Of a stretch of DNA of 27,024 nt, positions 13,748 to 20,240 are shown in pieces (within the stretch, counting starts at the first letter, position 1; every line of letters starts with the position of its first letter). Location: positions 1-27,024 of the IMG/VR virus record IMGVR_UViG_3300046535_000413; one strand, given 5' to 3'. The position numbers and the translations under genes were made by a program. The notes under the pieces were generated by a model. It had not been told where the DNA came from, ran no database searches, and saw only the letters and a program-made list of their open reading frames with translations. Origin of the DNA: a virus.

Positions 13748-13940
13748 CAAGTTCATCCAAATCCTTGTGGCTCCGGCCCAACGTCCTGAGGGCAAACCAA
13801 TGCTAATGGCCCTGGATGATGTAGGCCAAATCTGGGGTTGGGACCGCTCTTCTGGCTTCTGGAAGCGATGGGAATGGGACAGATACCCTCTTGAGGACGA
13901 TGGATCAATCAACGATGAGGACTTCTTGGGCTACTGGTGA
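13734..13940 (+). CDS. 68-residue tryptophan-rich hypothetical protein
   Basis: Starts MANTSKFIQI, overlapping the primase end by 14 bp with GGGGGA upstream. Five tryptophans cluster in the second half (IWGWDRSSGFWKRWEWD, then the final W68), separated by charged residues, which looks like a small beta-sheet protein that binds a partner or nucleic acid. It ends exactly where the G-rich repeat array begins, so it may take part in replication initiation, but no family is recognised. Confidence 0.75.
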   Translation: MANTSKFIQILVAPAQRPEGKPMLMALDDVGQIWGWDRSSGFWKRWEWDRYPLEDDGSINDEDFLGYW

Positions 13941-14131
13941 GGGGGTACGGGGGGACTGACGGGGGTATCTGACTGGGCAGAGCTAAGTCCGCGCCGGGCC
14001 ACGGTTTTCACATTCCAAGTACCCCCGTACCCCCTGGTACCCCCTGTAAAAAGTCGTATTATGACCGCTCCGTGGTTTGTTGTTTATAAAAAGCGATTTC
14101 CACACAGGGGGTACCGGGGGTCCGGGGGTAT
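13941..14131. other. Candidate replication origin: GGGGGTA iteron array around an AT-rich core
   Basis: This non-coding 191-bp stretch after the primase operon holds eight copies of an 8-bp element. On the plus strand there are GGGGGTAC (13941), GGGGGTAT (13961), GGGGGTAC (14107), GGGGGTCC (14116) and GGGGGTAT (14124). On the minus strand there are three GTACCCCC copies (14019, 14027, 14037). Between the inverted arms lies an AT-rich segment (14045-14103) with TATTATG and TTTATAAAAA, suitable for melting. Iterons, an AT-rich core and position next to the initiator-type helicase are the hallmarks of an origin. The runs of five or six G could also fold into G-quadruplexes. Confidence 0.6.
14030..14120. 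repeat. Long inverted repeat within the iteron array
   Basis: The arm at 14030-14047 (reverse complement ACAGGGGGTACCAGGGGG) matches 14104-14120 (ACAGGGGGTACCGGGGG) apart from one missing base. The 56-base spacer is the AT-rich segment. The arms could extrude a cruciform or hairpin on single-stranded DNA, presenting the AT-rich region as a loop. Confidence 0.8.
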
Positions 14132-14186
14132 CTCACATGGTGATCAACAAGAGGTTCTGCTGTTGCCCAGAATCACAGCGCAGACA

Positions 14187-14211
14187 ATAAAAAATCCTGA
14201 AAGCCAGGATT
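14187..14211 (-). terminator. Intrinsic terminator, leftward
   Basis: On the minus strand AATCCTG and CAGGATT form a perfect 7-bp stem with a 5-base loop, followed by a run of T residues (complement of the A-run at 14189-14194). It would end leftward transcripts from 14784 and 14358 before they reach the iteron array. Confidence 0.75.
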
Positions 14212-14262
14212 GGGTGGACGCCATGGTGGCATGGCACAACACACCATGAGTGTGCTGGCTGC

Positions 14263-14358
14263 TCAGTGGATCAGCCACCACAGCAGCATGAGGCCGCCGA
14301 TGCGCCACGACATGAAGAAGAACACGAACAGCGAGACCAACAACCAACTGATGTACAC
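14263..14358 (-). CDS. 31-residue membrane peptide (GTG start)
   Basis: Reads MYISWLLVSL and ends LLWWLIH. It starts at GTG 14358 with AAGGA exactly 7 bp upstream. Residues 3-17 and 22-31 are hydrophobic with an SWRIGG turn between them, so it may form a helical hairpin. It sits between two leftward intrinsic terminators. The upstream one would limit its expression to read-through transcripts. Function unknown; the good SD is the main support. Confidence 0.5.
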   Translation of the reverse strand: MYISWLLVSLFVFFFMSWRIGGLMLLWWLIH

Positions 14359-14383
14359 GATGGGTCCTTGAGATGGGTGAGTC

Positions 14384-14408
14384 AAAAAGAGGGGGCTTGC
14401 GCCCCCTC
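14384..14408 (-). terminator. Strong intrinsic terminator after the 122-residue gene
   Basis: On the minus strand GAGGGGGC and GCCCCCTC form a perfect 8-bp GC-rich stem closed by a GCAA tetraloop and followed by TTTTT. It is 7 bp beyond the stop of the gene at 14416-14784 and is the clearest terminator in the window. Confidence 0.9.
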
Positions 14409-14415
14409 CTGGCTG

Positions 14416-14784
14416 TTACGCCTTGGCCTTTTCCTTGGTGGCCTTCTTGGGCTCTTCCTTGGTGGGCTCGGCCGCCACGACGATGGGCTTCAGCTCCAGC
14501 ACCATGGTCTTGTCAGCCTTGAGCGCCGCGTAGGTGGCGTCCGTGAGCTGAATCCACTCCTGGCGCTCCGCGTGGGTGAAGTACACAAAGTACTTCATGG
14601 CCGACGCCTTGCCCTGCCCGCTGGTGAACCGGCAAACCTGCGGTTCTGTGGCGTCGCCGAACCTGAGCTGCTTGCGCGGCTCCGACTCGCCGAAGCTGTT
14701 CCAGGTCTTGGGTGCGACCTGGTAAGAGTAGGGGCTAACTTCGCCCACGACGGTCATGTTGGCATTCACACTGATCTTGGCCAT
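14416..14784 (-). CDS. 122-residue protein with Lys/Ala-rich tail, in its own transcription unit
   Basis: Starts MAKISVNANM behind AGGAG at 7 bp. A compact, probably beta-rich domain spans residues 1-100 (MTVVGEVSPYSYQVAP, then KYFVYFTHAERQEWIQL). It is followed by a disordered basic tail of Lys, Ala, Glu and Pro. It has a private promoter upstream (14831-14859) and a strong terminator downstream, so it is probably produced in quantity. The domain-plus-basic-tail plan resembles that of the 169-residue protein at 7949-8458. A DNA-binding or architectural role would fit but is not shown. Confidence 0.85.
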   Translation of the reverse strand: MAKISVNANMTVVGEVSPYSYQVAPKTWNSFGESEPRKQLRFGDATEPQVCRFTSGQGKASAMKYFVYFTHAERQEWIQLTDATYAALKADKTMVLELKPIVVAAEPTKEEPKKATKEKAKA

Positions 14785-14830
14785 TTGGCACTCCTGTTTG
14801 GGGCCAGGGAAATCCCGACCCGCTGAAGCA

Positions 14831-14859
14831 AGTATACGCCCACCGGCCTGCGCCGTCTA
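14831..14859 (-). promoter_or_regulatory. Leftward promoter of the 122-residue gene
   Basis: On the minus strand TAGACG (14859-14854), 17 bp and TATACT (14836-14831) give a predicted start near 14824 and a leader of about 40 bases. The -35 is identical to that of the primase promoter. Two direct repeats directly upstream look like an activator or repressor site. Confidence 0.65.
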
Positions 14860-14860
14860 T

Positions 14861-14893
14861 ACCGTTCGTCTGTGTCATTCGACCGTTCGTCTG
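14861..14893. repeat. 12-bp direct repeats spaced 21 bp, operator-like
   Basis: ACCGTTCGTCTG occurs exactly at 14861-14872 and 14882-14893. The 21-bp period is two helical turns, so a dimeric regulator could bind both copies on one face, immediately upstream of the leftward -35. No other copy was noticed in the window. Confidence 0.65.
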
Positions 14894-14932
14894 ATAGCGC
14901 AGCACTATGACTCCCACTGGCGTGGTCATCCA

Positions 14933-14955
14933 TGCCATAGGCAGCACCTATGGCA
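14933..14955. repeat. Perfect 9-bp inverted repeat in the second control region
   Basis: TGCCATAGG (14933-14941) and CCTATGGCA (14947-14955) surround a 5-base centre. It lies between the leftward and rightward promoters with no T-run on either side, so an operator is likelier than a terminator. Confidence 0.65.
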
Positions 14956-15065
14956 CCCACCCACTTGCTGCGCAGCCACATCAGCTCGCGGCGGGTGGGG
15001 GTGGGGTCAGCGCAGCGCAACCTCCGAGATTGACGCGCCCAAAGTTTCCAAGCACACACAATTAC

Positions 15066-15083
15066 TTAGGGTAAACCCTCTAA
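15066..15083. repeat. Small palindrome upstream of the rightward virion promoter
   Basis: AGGGT-AA-ACCCT (15068-15079) is flanked by TTA and, after one extra base, TAA. It covers the place where a -35 element would lie for the TATAAT at 15105, so a bound regulator could replace or block the -35 contact. Confidence 0.4.
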
Positions 15084-15104
15084 CTACCCAACCAGCCTCG
15101 CGCG

Positions 15105-15110
15105 TATAAT
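15105..15110 (+). promoter_or_regulatory. Candidate -10 of the rightward packaging/virion operon
   Basis: A perfect TATAAT lies 8 bp before the ATG at 15119, with no good -35 hexamer 16-18 bp upstream. Transcription would begin at about 15117, giving an almost leaderless message. Lack of a -35 suggests dependence on an activator, as expected for late phage genes. The GCGTATAATC context recurs at 21064. Confidence 0.5.
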
Positions 15111-15118
15111 CCGAACCC

Positions 15119-15520
15119 ATGAGCGATGAGGAAACCCCAGTTGGCGGGCTTGCGGAGCAGGTGCTCGGGGATGCCGAGCTGGAGCTGTCCAAGGAGTTGA
15201 TGTCTCTGCTGTCCAAGGACATGCTAGGTGATGCCCTCCCTCCTGTCCTCCGCACATCAAAAGCTGCCCGTGCCTTCGAGCAAGCCTTTGAGCTGATCGG
15301 TGGCGTCCCACGCCTGGCCCTGTGGGCCGACCGAAACCCATCCAAGTTCTACGCCATGTTCTCCAAGATGATCCCCGCCACGGTGCAGGGCAACATCCAG
15401 AAGGACATCAAAGTCACGATCGCCTGGGCCTCGCCCCAGCGATTGTCTTATCAGCACACGCCCCAAGGGGATGTGGTTGATGCTGTGCCTGTCCTGTTGG
15501 ACCAACCCCTACCTCATTAG
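15119..15520 (+). CDS. Putative small terminase subunit
   Basis: This 133-residue protein opens the packaging operon. The segment AFEQAFELIGGVPRLALWAD...NPSKFYAMFSKMIP at about 51-86 matches the phage pattern 'G-G-V-x-x-L-x-x-W-A-x-x-N-P-x-x-F-Y-x-x-x-x-x-x-I-P' often seen in small-terminase-like proteins next to the large terminase. It would bind the packaging site and regulate the large subunit. No classical helix-turn-helix is obvious. No SD precedes the ATG, and the promoter -10 is only 8 bp away, so translation may be leaderless. Confidence 0.72.
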   Translation: MSDEETPVGGLAEQVLGDAELELSKELMSLLSKDMLGDALPPVLRTSKAARAFEQAFELIGGVPRLALWADRNPSKFYAMFSKMIPATVQGNIQKDIKVTIAWASPQRLSYQHTPQGDVVDAVPVLLDQPLPH

Positions 15521-15531
15521 GAGACCCTCTC

Positions 15532-15786
15532 ATGGAAGCCTACCAAGAGCGCCTGATCGACGAACACACAGAGCTGGCCGAGAGGGTGGAGAAGCTCCAA
15601 GCATTCATCCACAGCCCGGACTTCCCCAAGCTGTCCGGGATCGACCAGGGCTACCTGCAGGCCCAACTCCCGTACATGGTCGGCTACCTCCGTGTGCTGT
15701 CCAGTCGGGTCGCCGTCATGGAGATCGACTCACCGCCTGCCGGTGCTGCCGACGAGTACGAGGACACCGAGCCAGACCACAAGTAG
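15532..15786 (+). CDS. 84-residue helical phage protein (crAss001_48-like)
   Basis: Starts MEAYQERLID after a TAGGAGA SD. The pattern 'YQ-x-R-x-x-x-E-x-x-E-L-x-x-x-x-x-K-L-x-x-F-I' followed by Q-x-x-Y and RV matches a widespread short phage protein that I recall as related to crAss001_48. It is a long helical hairpin with an acidic tail. Its role is unknown; it lies between the small and large terminase genes. Confidence 0.75.
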   Translation: MEAYQERLIDEHTELAERVEKLQAFIHSPDFPKLSGIDQGYLQAQLPYMVGYLRVLSSRVAVMEIDSPPAGAADEYEDTEPDHK

Positions 15787-15792
15787 CCCCCC

Positions 15793-17148
15793 GTGCTGGA
15801 GTACACCCCACGGGAGCAGTTCCTCCCGTTCCACAACAGGCGCCAAAGATGGGCCACCCTCTGCACCCATCGGCGTGCAGGCAAGACGGTGGCCCTGGTG
15901 AACGACGTGGTGGTGGGTTCCCTCCAGTGCCCCCTGCGTAAGCCCCAGCATGCGTACGTGGGTCCGACTTTCACCCAATCGAAGCGGATCGCGTGGGCGT
16001 ACCTCAAGGACTACGCTGAGCCGTACTTCTCCAAGCCCCCATCTGAGTCTGAGCTAAAGGTCACCCTGCATGGAGACAGAACGATATATTGCCTGGGCGC
16101 GGACAACCCTGATTCACTGCGCGGGATGTACCTCGACGGCGGTGTGGGTGACGAGTATGCTCTCTTCAGGCCGTCGGTCTTCACCACTATCATCCGACCT
16201 GCTCTGTCTGACCGCAATGGCTGGTGGGTGTTCGCCTCGACCCCCCGAGGCAAGAACTTATTCCATAAGCAGTTCAAAACTGCTGTCGCCAACCCCAAAG
16301 AGCACTACTCCCTGCTCCTCAGAGCCTCCGAGTCAGGGCTCATCCCGGACGATGAGCTCACGGCCCTCCGCAAGGACATGGACGCTGAGGAGTACGCTCA
16401 GGAGTACGAGTGCTCGTTCGATGCTGCACTGAAGGGTGCCATCTACGCCAGCGAGGTCAACGACACTTTCGCTGGCCATCGTGCCCTGGCCAAGGGCCTG
16501 TACGACCCCAACCTGCCCACCCATGTCGCCTTTGACCTGGGTTTCACGGACGCCTCAGTTGCCATTTTCTGGCAGGAGCATCGTGACGGCACCATCCGCA
16601 TCGTCAAGGTGGTCGTGACCCAAGGCGTGGACATTTTCACCCACATCGAGCACCTGCAGAAGCTCAACGTTGAGCTGGGTGAGGTGTGGCTGCCCCCGGA
16701 CGCCAAGGCAAAGAACTTGCAGACTGGCCGGTCCATTGTCGAGCAGTTCCTCGCTGCTGACCTCCGTCCGCAGATCGTCCCAGTCCATAAGGTCCGTGAC
16801 CGCATCGCTGCCACTCGACGCTTGTTCCCCAGGGTCCACTTCGACATGGAGGACGAGGGCGTCGAGGACTTGCTGGAGGCCCTGAAGGGGTACCACCGGA
16901 AGTGGGACGAGAACCTCCTGGCGTTCTCCGACCACCCGGAGCATGACTGGTGCTCAGACTACGCTGACGCCTTTGGCTACATGTGCGTGGTCGCTGCCCC
17001 GCGCTTCGGTCATGCCAAGGGCAACATCTCAGACACGACGCGCAGGGGCTCTGACCCCAAGAGGCCATTCCTGGAGCAGTTCCACCTAGAGGGGCTGTTC
17101 GCAGACAATGAGGCCAAGATCGCTGCCCAACGCAGAAGGATAATGTGA
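15793..17148 (+). CDS. terL: Terminase large subunit
   Basis: A 451-residue packaging motor. The ATPase domain has Walker A HRRAGKT (26-32), Walker B ending in GDE (119-121) and the coupling motif FASTPRGKN (148-155). The RNase H-fold nuclease has D248 in DLGFTD, D303 in PPDAKAK and the C-terminal acidic cluster HDWCSDYAD (384-392). The start is a GTG at 15793 without SD, 6 bp after the previous stop, so translation is coupled. YTPREQFLPFHNR at 4-16 is the normal N-terminus for this group, which supports this start. It cuts concatemers and drives DNA into the prohead through the portal encoded next. Confidence 0.96.
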   Translation: MLEYTPREQFLPFHNRRQRWATLCTHRRAGKTVALVNDVVVGSLQCPLRKPQHAYVGPTFTQSKRIAWAYLKDYAEPYFSKPPSESELKVTLHGDRTIYCLGADNPDSLRGMYLDGGVGDEYALFRPSVFTTIIRPALSDRNGWWVFASTPRGKNLFHKQFKTAVANPKEHYSLLLRASESGLIPDDELTALRKDMDAEEYAQEYECSFDAALKGAIYASEVNDTFAGHRALAKGLYDPNLPTHVAFDLGFTDASVAIFWQEHRDGTIRIVKVVVTQGVDIFTHIEHLQKLNVELGEVWLPPDAKAKNLQTGRSIVEQFLAADLRPQIVPVHKVRDRIAATRRLFPRVHFDMEDEGVEDLLEALKGYHRKWDENLLAFSDHPEHDWCSDYADAFGYMCVVAAPRFGHAKGNISDTTRRGSDPKRPFLEQFHLEGLFADNEAKIAAQRRRIM

Positions 17149-19562
17149 TGGACTCCCTCCCGAACGGCCCAACCATTGTCTCGCCAGACGACCCGAGCCT
17201 GACGCCGTACAAGCGTTGGACGGTTGAGCTCCAGTACGCTGAGAAGGAGCTCATTACTTTCAGAGAGCGTGGGCGGCGCGTCATTCGCCGGTACGTGGAC
17301 GAGCGCGATGCGATGAACAGCATGGACAAGTGGTTCAACTTGTTCCATGCCAACACCAACATCATGAAGAGTGCCCTGTACGCCAAGATACCTCAGCCTG
17401 AGGTGAAGCGTAAGTGGGACGACTACCAGGACGACCTGGCCCGGGTCGCGGCTCAGATACTCCAGCGGTGCATCAGCCCGGACAAGGACGACCCCAGGGA
17501 CCAGTTCGACCCCGTGATGAAGCATGCGGTCGAGGACCGTCTGCTGCCTGGCCTGGGGACCGCTTGGCTCAGGCTCGAGACTGACACCGAGGACGCTGAG
17601 CTCTCCATCAACAGTTACGACGCAGGCTCGTACGCCACTCCCCAGCCGTTCGCCGGGTTCAAGACCGACACTGCCCCTGATGAGCAGGCCGCAGCCGCTG
17701 CTGCCAATCCACCGCCGCCTCCCCCGCCCATGCCGCCCCAGCCACAACCTGCTGGCCCTGGCATGCCCCCGCCTCAGCCGATGATGCCGCCTGGCGCGCC
17801 TCCCGGCATGCCCCCGCCCGGTGGCCCCGGCATGCCCCCGCCCGATGGCGTGCCCCCTCCGCAACAGATGGCCCCGCCACCGCCTCCGCAAGTCATCAAG
17901 TACAAGCGGATCACGGATCAGCGCGTCTGCGTGGACTACGTGTTCTGGGAGGACTTCCTGTGGTCTCCCTGCCGCGTGTGGGAGGAACGCAGGTGGACCG
18001 CGCGCCTGGTCTACATGGACCGTGAGGAGCTGAAGAAGCGGTTCGGCGCTGAGATTGGCGAGAAGGTGCCGCTTAACTTCAGGCCCACGACCCTCAACCA
18101 CACGCCTCAGGGCATCACGCCCAAGAACGAGGCTGTCCAACGCGCCAAGATATATGAGATCTGGGACCGCGACAAGCGCCAGGTCATCTGGCTGTGCAGG
18201 GACTACCCGGAGCTGCTCGACACCAAGGATGACTTCCTGAAGCTCATCGGGTTTGAGCCCTGCCCGAAGCCGATGTTCGCCAACACGACGACCAGCAACA
18301 CTGTCCCCAGGCCGGACTACTACATCGTCCAGGACCAGTACAACGAGCTGGACACGATCAACAACCGCATCTCCATGCTGGTCCAGGCCTGCAAGGTGGT
18401 CGGTGTCTACGACCGTGCGGCTGAGGGCGTCCAGCGCCTGCTCCTGGAGGGCTTCGACAACCAGCTGATCCCGGTTGACAACTGGGCGATGTTCAGCGAG
18501 AAGGGTGGCGTCAAGGGCCAGGTCGACTGGTTGCCCTTGGAGCAGGTCGTCAATGCCCTCCAGCGGCTGTATGAGGCCCGTGAGGCCATCAAAGCTCAGA
18601 TCTATGAGCTGACCGGGATCGCGGACATCATCCGTGGCGCCTCCAAGGCGTCTGAGACCCTGGGCGCCCAGCAGATCAAGGCCAAGTTCGCCTCCATCCG
18701 CATCCAGGACGTACAGGACGAGGTTGCCAACTTCGCTTCAGCGATCCTCAGGATCAAAGCGGAGATCATGTGCAAGCACGTTGAGCCTGGCATCATGCTT
18801 CGGAAGTCCAATATCATGCGGACGGACGATGCCCACTTGGCCGACCAGGCCATGGCTCTCCTGCAGTCTGAGGAAGGCTTCGAGTGGCGGATCACGGTCA
18901 CGGCTGACCAGTTGGCCCAGGCCGACTATGCCATGGAGAAGGAGGACCGCATCGAGTTGCTGACCACCGCTTCCGGCTACATGGAGAAGGGGGCTGGCCT
19001 GATCCAGATGATGCCCCAAGCTGCCCCGCTCGTGGTTGGCCTGCTCAAGTGGGCGGTGTCCGGCTTCCGTGGCGCACGAGACATAGAGGGCATGCTCGAC
19101 CGTCAGCTTGACATGCTGTTGAAGCAGCCGCCTGAGCAGAAGCCTGATCCTGAGCAGGCGAAGGCCGAAATGGAGATGAAGACTGCCCAGCAGAAGGCGC
19201 AGCTTGACTCTCAGTCCAAGCAGCAAGATATGGCCATCAAGAAGCAGATGGCCCAGATGGACATGCAGATGAAGCAGATGGATCTCATGTTCAAGGAGAA
19301 GGAGCTTCAGTTCAAGGAGCGCGAGCTCACCATGAACCAGCAGTTCGATGAGGCGGAGCAGGCTCGCAAGGAGCGCACCGCTGTCATGGAGCAACTGCTG
19401 ACCCTGAAGTCTCAACAAGACCAGCACCAGCAGGCCCAGGAGTTTCAGCAACAGGAGCATCAACAAGCTCAGGAGCACCAGCAACAGGACCATACTCTGA
19501 AGCTGACCCAGGCCAAGCAACAAGCGAAGCAACAAGCCGCCGCCAAGAGGACATTGCAATGA
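17148..19562 (+). CDS. Portal protein with proline-rich insertion and Gln-rich coiled tail
   Basis: An 804-residue portal subunit, large for this group. It starts at ATG 17148 in a TGATG overlap with the terminase stop, with AAGGA upstream. The N-terminal region (KWFNLFHANTNIMKSALYAK, 61-80) and the core (YYIVQDQYNELDTINNRISM, then AREAIKAQIYELTGIADIIR, then KASETLGAQQIKAKF) are typical of podoviral portals, forming clip, wing and stem. Residues 187-247 are an inserted low-complexity Pro/Gly/Met segment with PPPPPPP and repeated GMPPP units. The last ~130 residues are Gln/Lys/Glu-rich with heptad character, probably a long helical barrel or tail. The dodecamer is the DNA gate and tail docking site. 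Confidence 0.95.
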   Translation: MDSLPNGPTIVSPDDPSLTPYKRWTVELQYAEKELITFRERGRRVIRRYVDERDAMNSMDKWFNLFHANTNIMKSALYAKIPQPEVKRKWDDYQDDLARVAAQILQRCISPDKDDPRDQFDPVMKHAVEDRLLPGLGTAWLRLETDTEDAELSINSYDAGSYATPQPFAGFKTDTAPDEQAAAAAANPPPPPPPMPPQPQPAGPGMPPPQPMMPPGAPPGMPPPGGPGMPPPDGVPPPQQMAPPPPPQVIKYKRITDQRVCVDYVFWEDFLWSPCRVWEERRWTARLVYMDREELKKRFGAEIGEKVPLNFRPTTLNHTPQGITPKNEAVQRAKIYEIWDRDKRQVIWLCRDYPELLDTKDDFLKLIGFEPCPKPMFANTTTSNTVPRPDYYIVQDQYNELDTINNRISMLVQACKVVGVYDRAAEGVQRLLLEGFDNQLIPVDNWAMFSEKGGVKGQVDWLPLEQVVNALQRLYEAREAIKAQIYELTGIADIIRGASKASETLGAQQIKAKFASIRIQDVQDEVANFASAILRIKAEIMCKHVEPGIMLRKSNIMRTDDAHLADQAMALLQSEEGFEWRITVTADQLAQADYAMEKEDRIELLTTASGYMEKGAGLIQMMPQAAPLVVGLLKWAVSGFRGARDIEGMLDRQLDMLLKQPPEQKPDPEQAKAEMEMKTAQQKAQLDSQSKQQDMAIKKQMAQMDMQMKQMDLMFKEKELQFKERELTMNQQFDEAEQARKERTAVMEQLLTLKSQQDQHQQAQEFQQQEHQQAQEHQQQDHTLKLTQAKQQAKQQAAAKRTLQ

Positions 19563-19858
19563 CCAGACGCGTTTGGGTCTACTACAAGGGTGAGATGATC
19601 GAGAAGGGCACCGAGCCGCAAGCGGCATCGGGGGTCACTTTCATGCCTGACCTGCCTGACTTCGTCAGTCCGATCGACGGCAAACTATATCGCGGGCGCG
19701 CGGGCATGCGTGAACACAATGCCATGCATAACGTCGTCCCCACAGCTGACCTCGCGGGTCTGCCCTTCAAGACCTCCGCCACGGAGTACAAGCCCGACCG
19801 TGCGGCGATCAGGGAGGAGATCAAGAAGACCATGTACCAAAAGGGCTACTTGAGGTAA
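19559..19858 (+). CDS. 99-residue conserved virion-module protein
   Basis: Starts MTRRVWVYYK in an ATGA overlap with the portal stop. The middle, FVSPIDGKLYRGRAGMREHN (residues 35-54), resembles a short phage protein often found after the portal ('SPxDGxxxxGRxxxREHNxxH'). No catalytic or zinc-binding set is complete. It may be a minor head protein or assembly factor. Confidence 0.8.
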   Translation: MTRRVWVYYKGEMIEKGTEPQAASGVTFMPDLPDFVSPIDGKLYRGRAGMREHNAMHNVVPTADLAGLPFKTSATEYKPDRAAIREEIKKTMYQKGYLR

Positions 19859-19862
19859 CGCC

Positions 19863-20054
19863 ATGATCGACCAGCTCATCACATTGCTTGTTTTCGTCCT
19901 CGTTGCGGGGGTACTCTGGTGGGTATTCACCTCACTCGTGCCACTGCCTGACCCGTTCCTCAAGGTCGCCAAGGTCATCTTGGTGCTGATCTTGCTGCTC
20001 ATGCTCGTCGCCATCTTCTTTGGCGGCTACCATCTGCCGCTCCTTCGGAGGTAG
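19863..20054 (+). CDS. 63-residue protein with two membrane helices
   Basis: Starts MIDQLITLLV after GAGGT. Residues 5-25 and 35-55 are hydrophobic with a short linker (PLPDPF), and the end is basic (LLRR). It resembles the small Thivi_2564-type membrane proteins found in phage and bacterial genomes. A holin role is possible for a two-helix phage protein, but no endolysin is near in this window, so the function stays open. Confidence 0.75.
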   Translation: MIDQLITLLVFVLVAGVLWWVFTSLVPLPDPFLKVAKVILVLILLLMLVAIFFGGYHLPLLRR

Positions 20055-20056
20055 TC

Positions 20057-20230
20057 ATGCCCAGCTCGTCGCCCAAGCAGGCTCGGTTCATGGCTGCCGC
20101 AGCCCACAGCCCGTCGTTTGCTCAAGCGGCGGGCATCCCCTTGAAGGTTGCCCGAGAGTTCAACCTGGCCGACTTGTCTAAGCGCAACAAGTCGTTCGCC
20201 CTCGCATCTGCGCTGAGAAAACCCAAGTAG
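20057..20230 (+). CDS. 57-residue small virion-module protein
   Basis: Starts MPSSSPKQAR and ends SALRKPK, behind a strong GGAGG SD. The pattern 'S-x-x-Q-A-R-F-M-A-A-x-A-H-x-P-x-F-A-x-x-x-G-I-P-x-x-V-A-x-E-F' matches a very common tiny phage protein located near the portal and capsid genes. Its job is unknown; it is helical and basic. The stop lies only 10 bp before the scaffold start, fitting a packed operon. Confidence 0.8.
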   Translation: MPSSSPKQARFMAAAAHSPSFAQAAGIPLKVAREFNLADLSKRNKSFALASALRKPK

Positions 20231-20240
20231 GAGCACCACC

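Noticed and set aside
14061-14249. 62-codon plus-strand open frame through the iteron array
   Set aside because: No SD, its sequence is dictated by the G-rich repeats, and it crosses a leftward terminator. Probably chance.
14766-14980. Minus-strand open frame of about 71 codons from the ATG near 14980
   Set aside because: It overlaps the start of the well-supported 122-residue gene, lacks a good SD, and runs over promoter and direct-repeat elements. The composition (RYRRRRP) looks non-coding. Not fully excluded.
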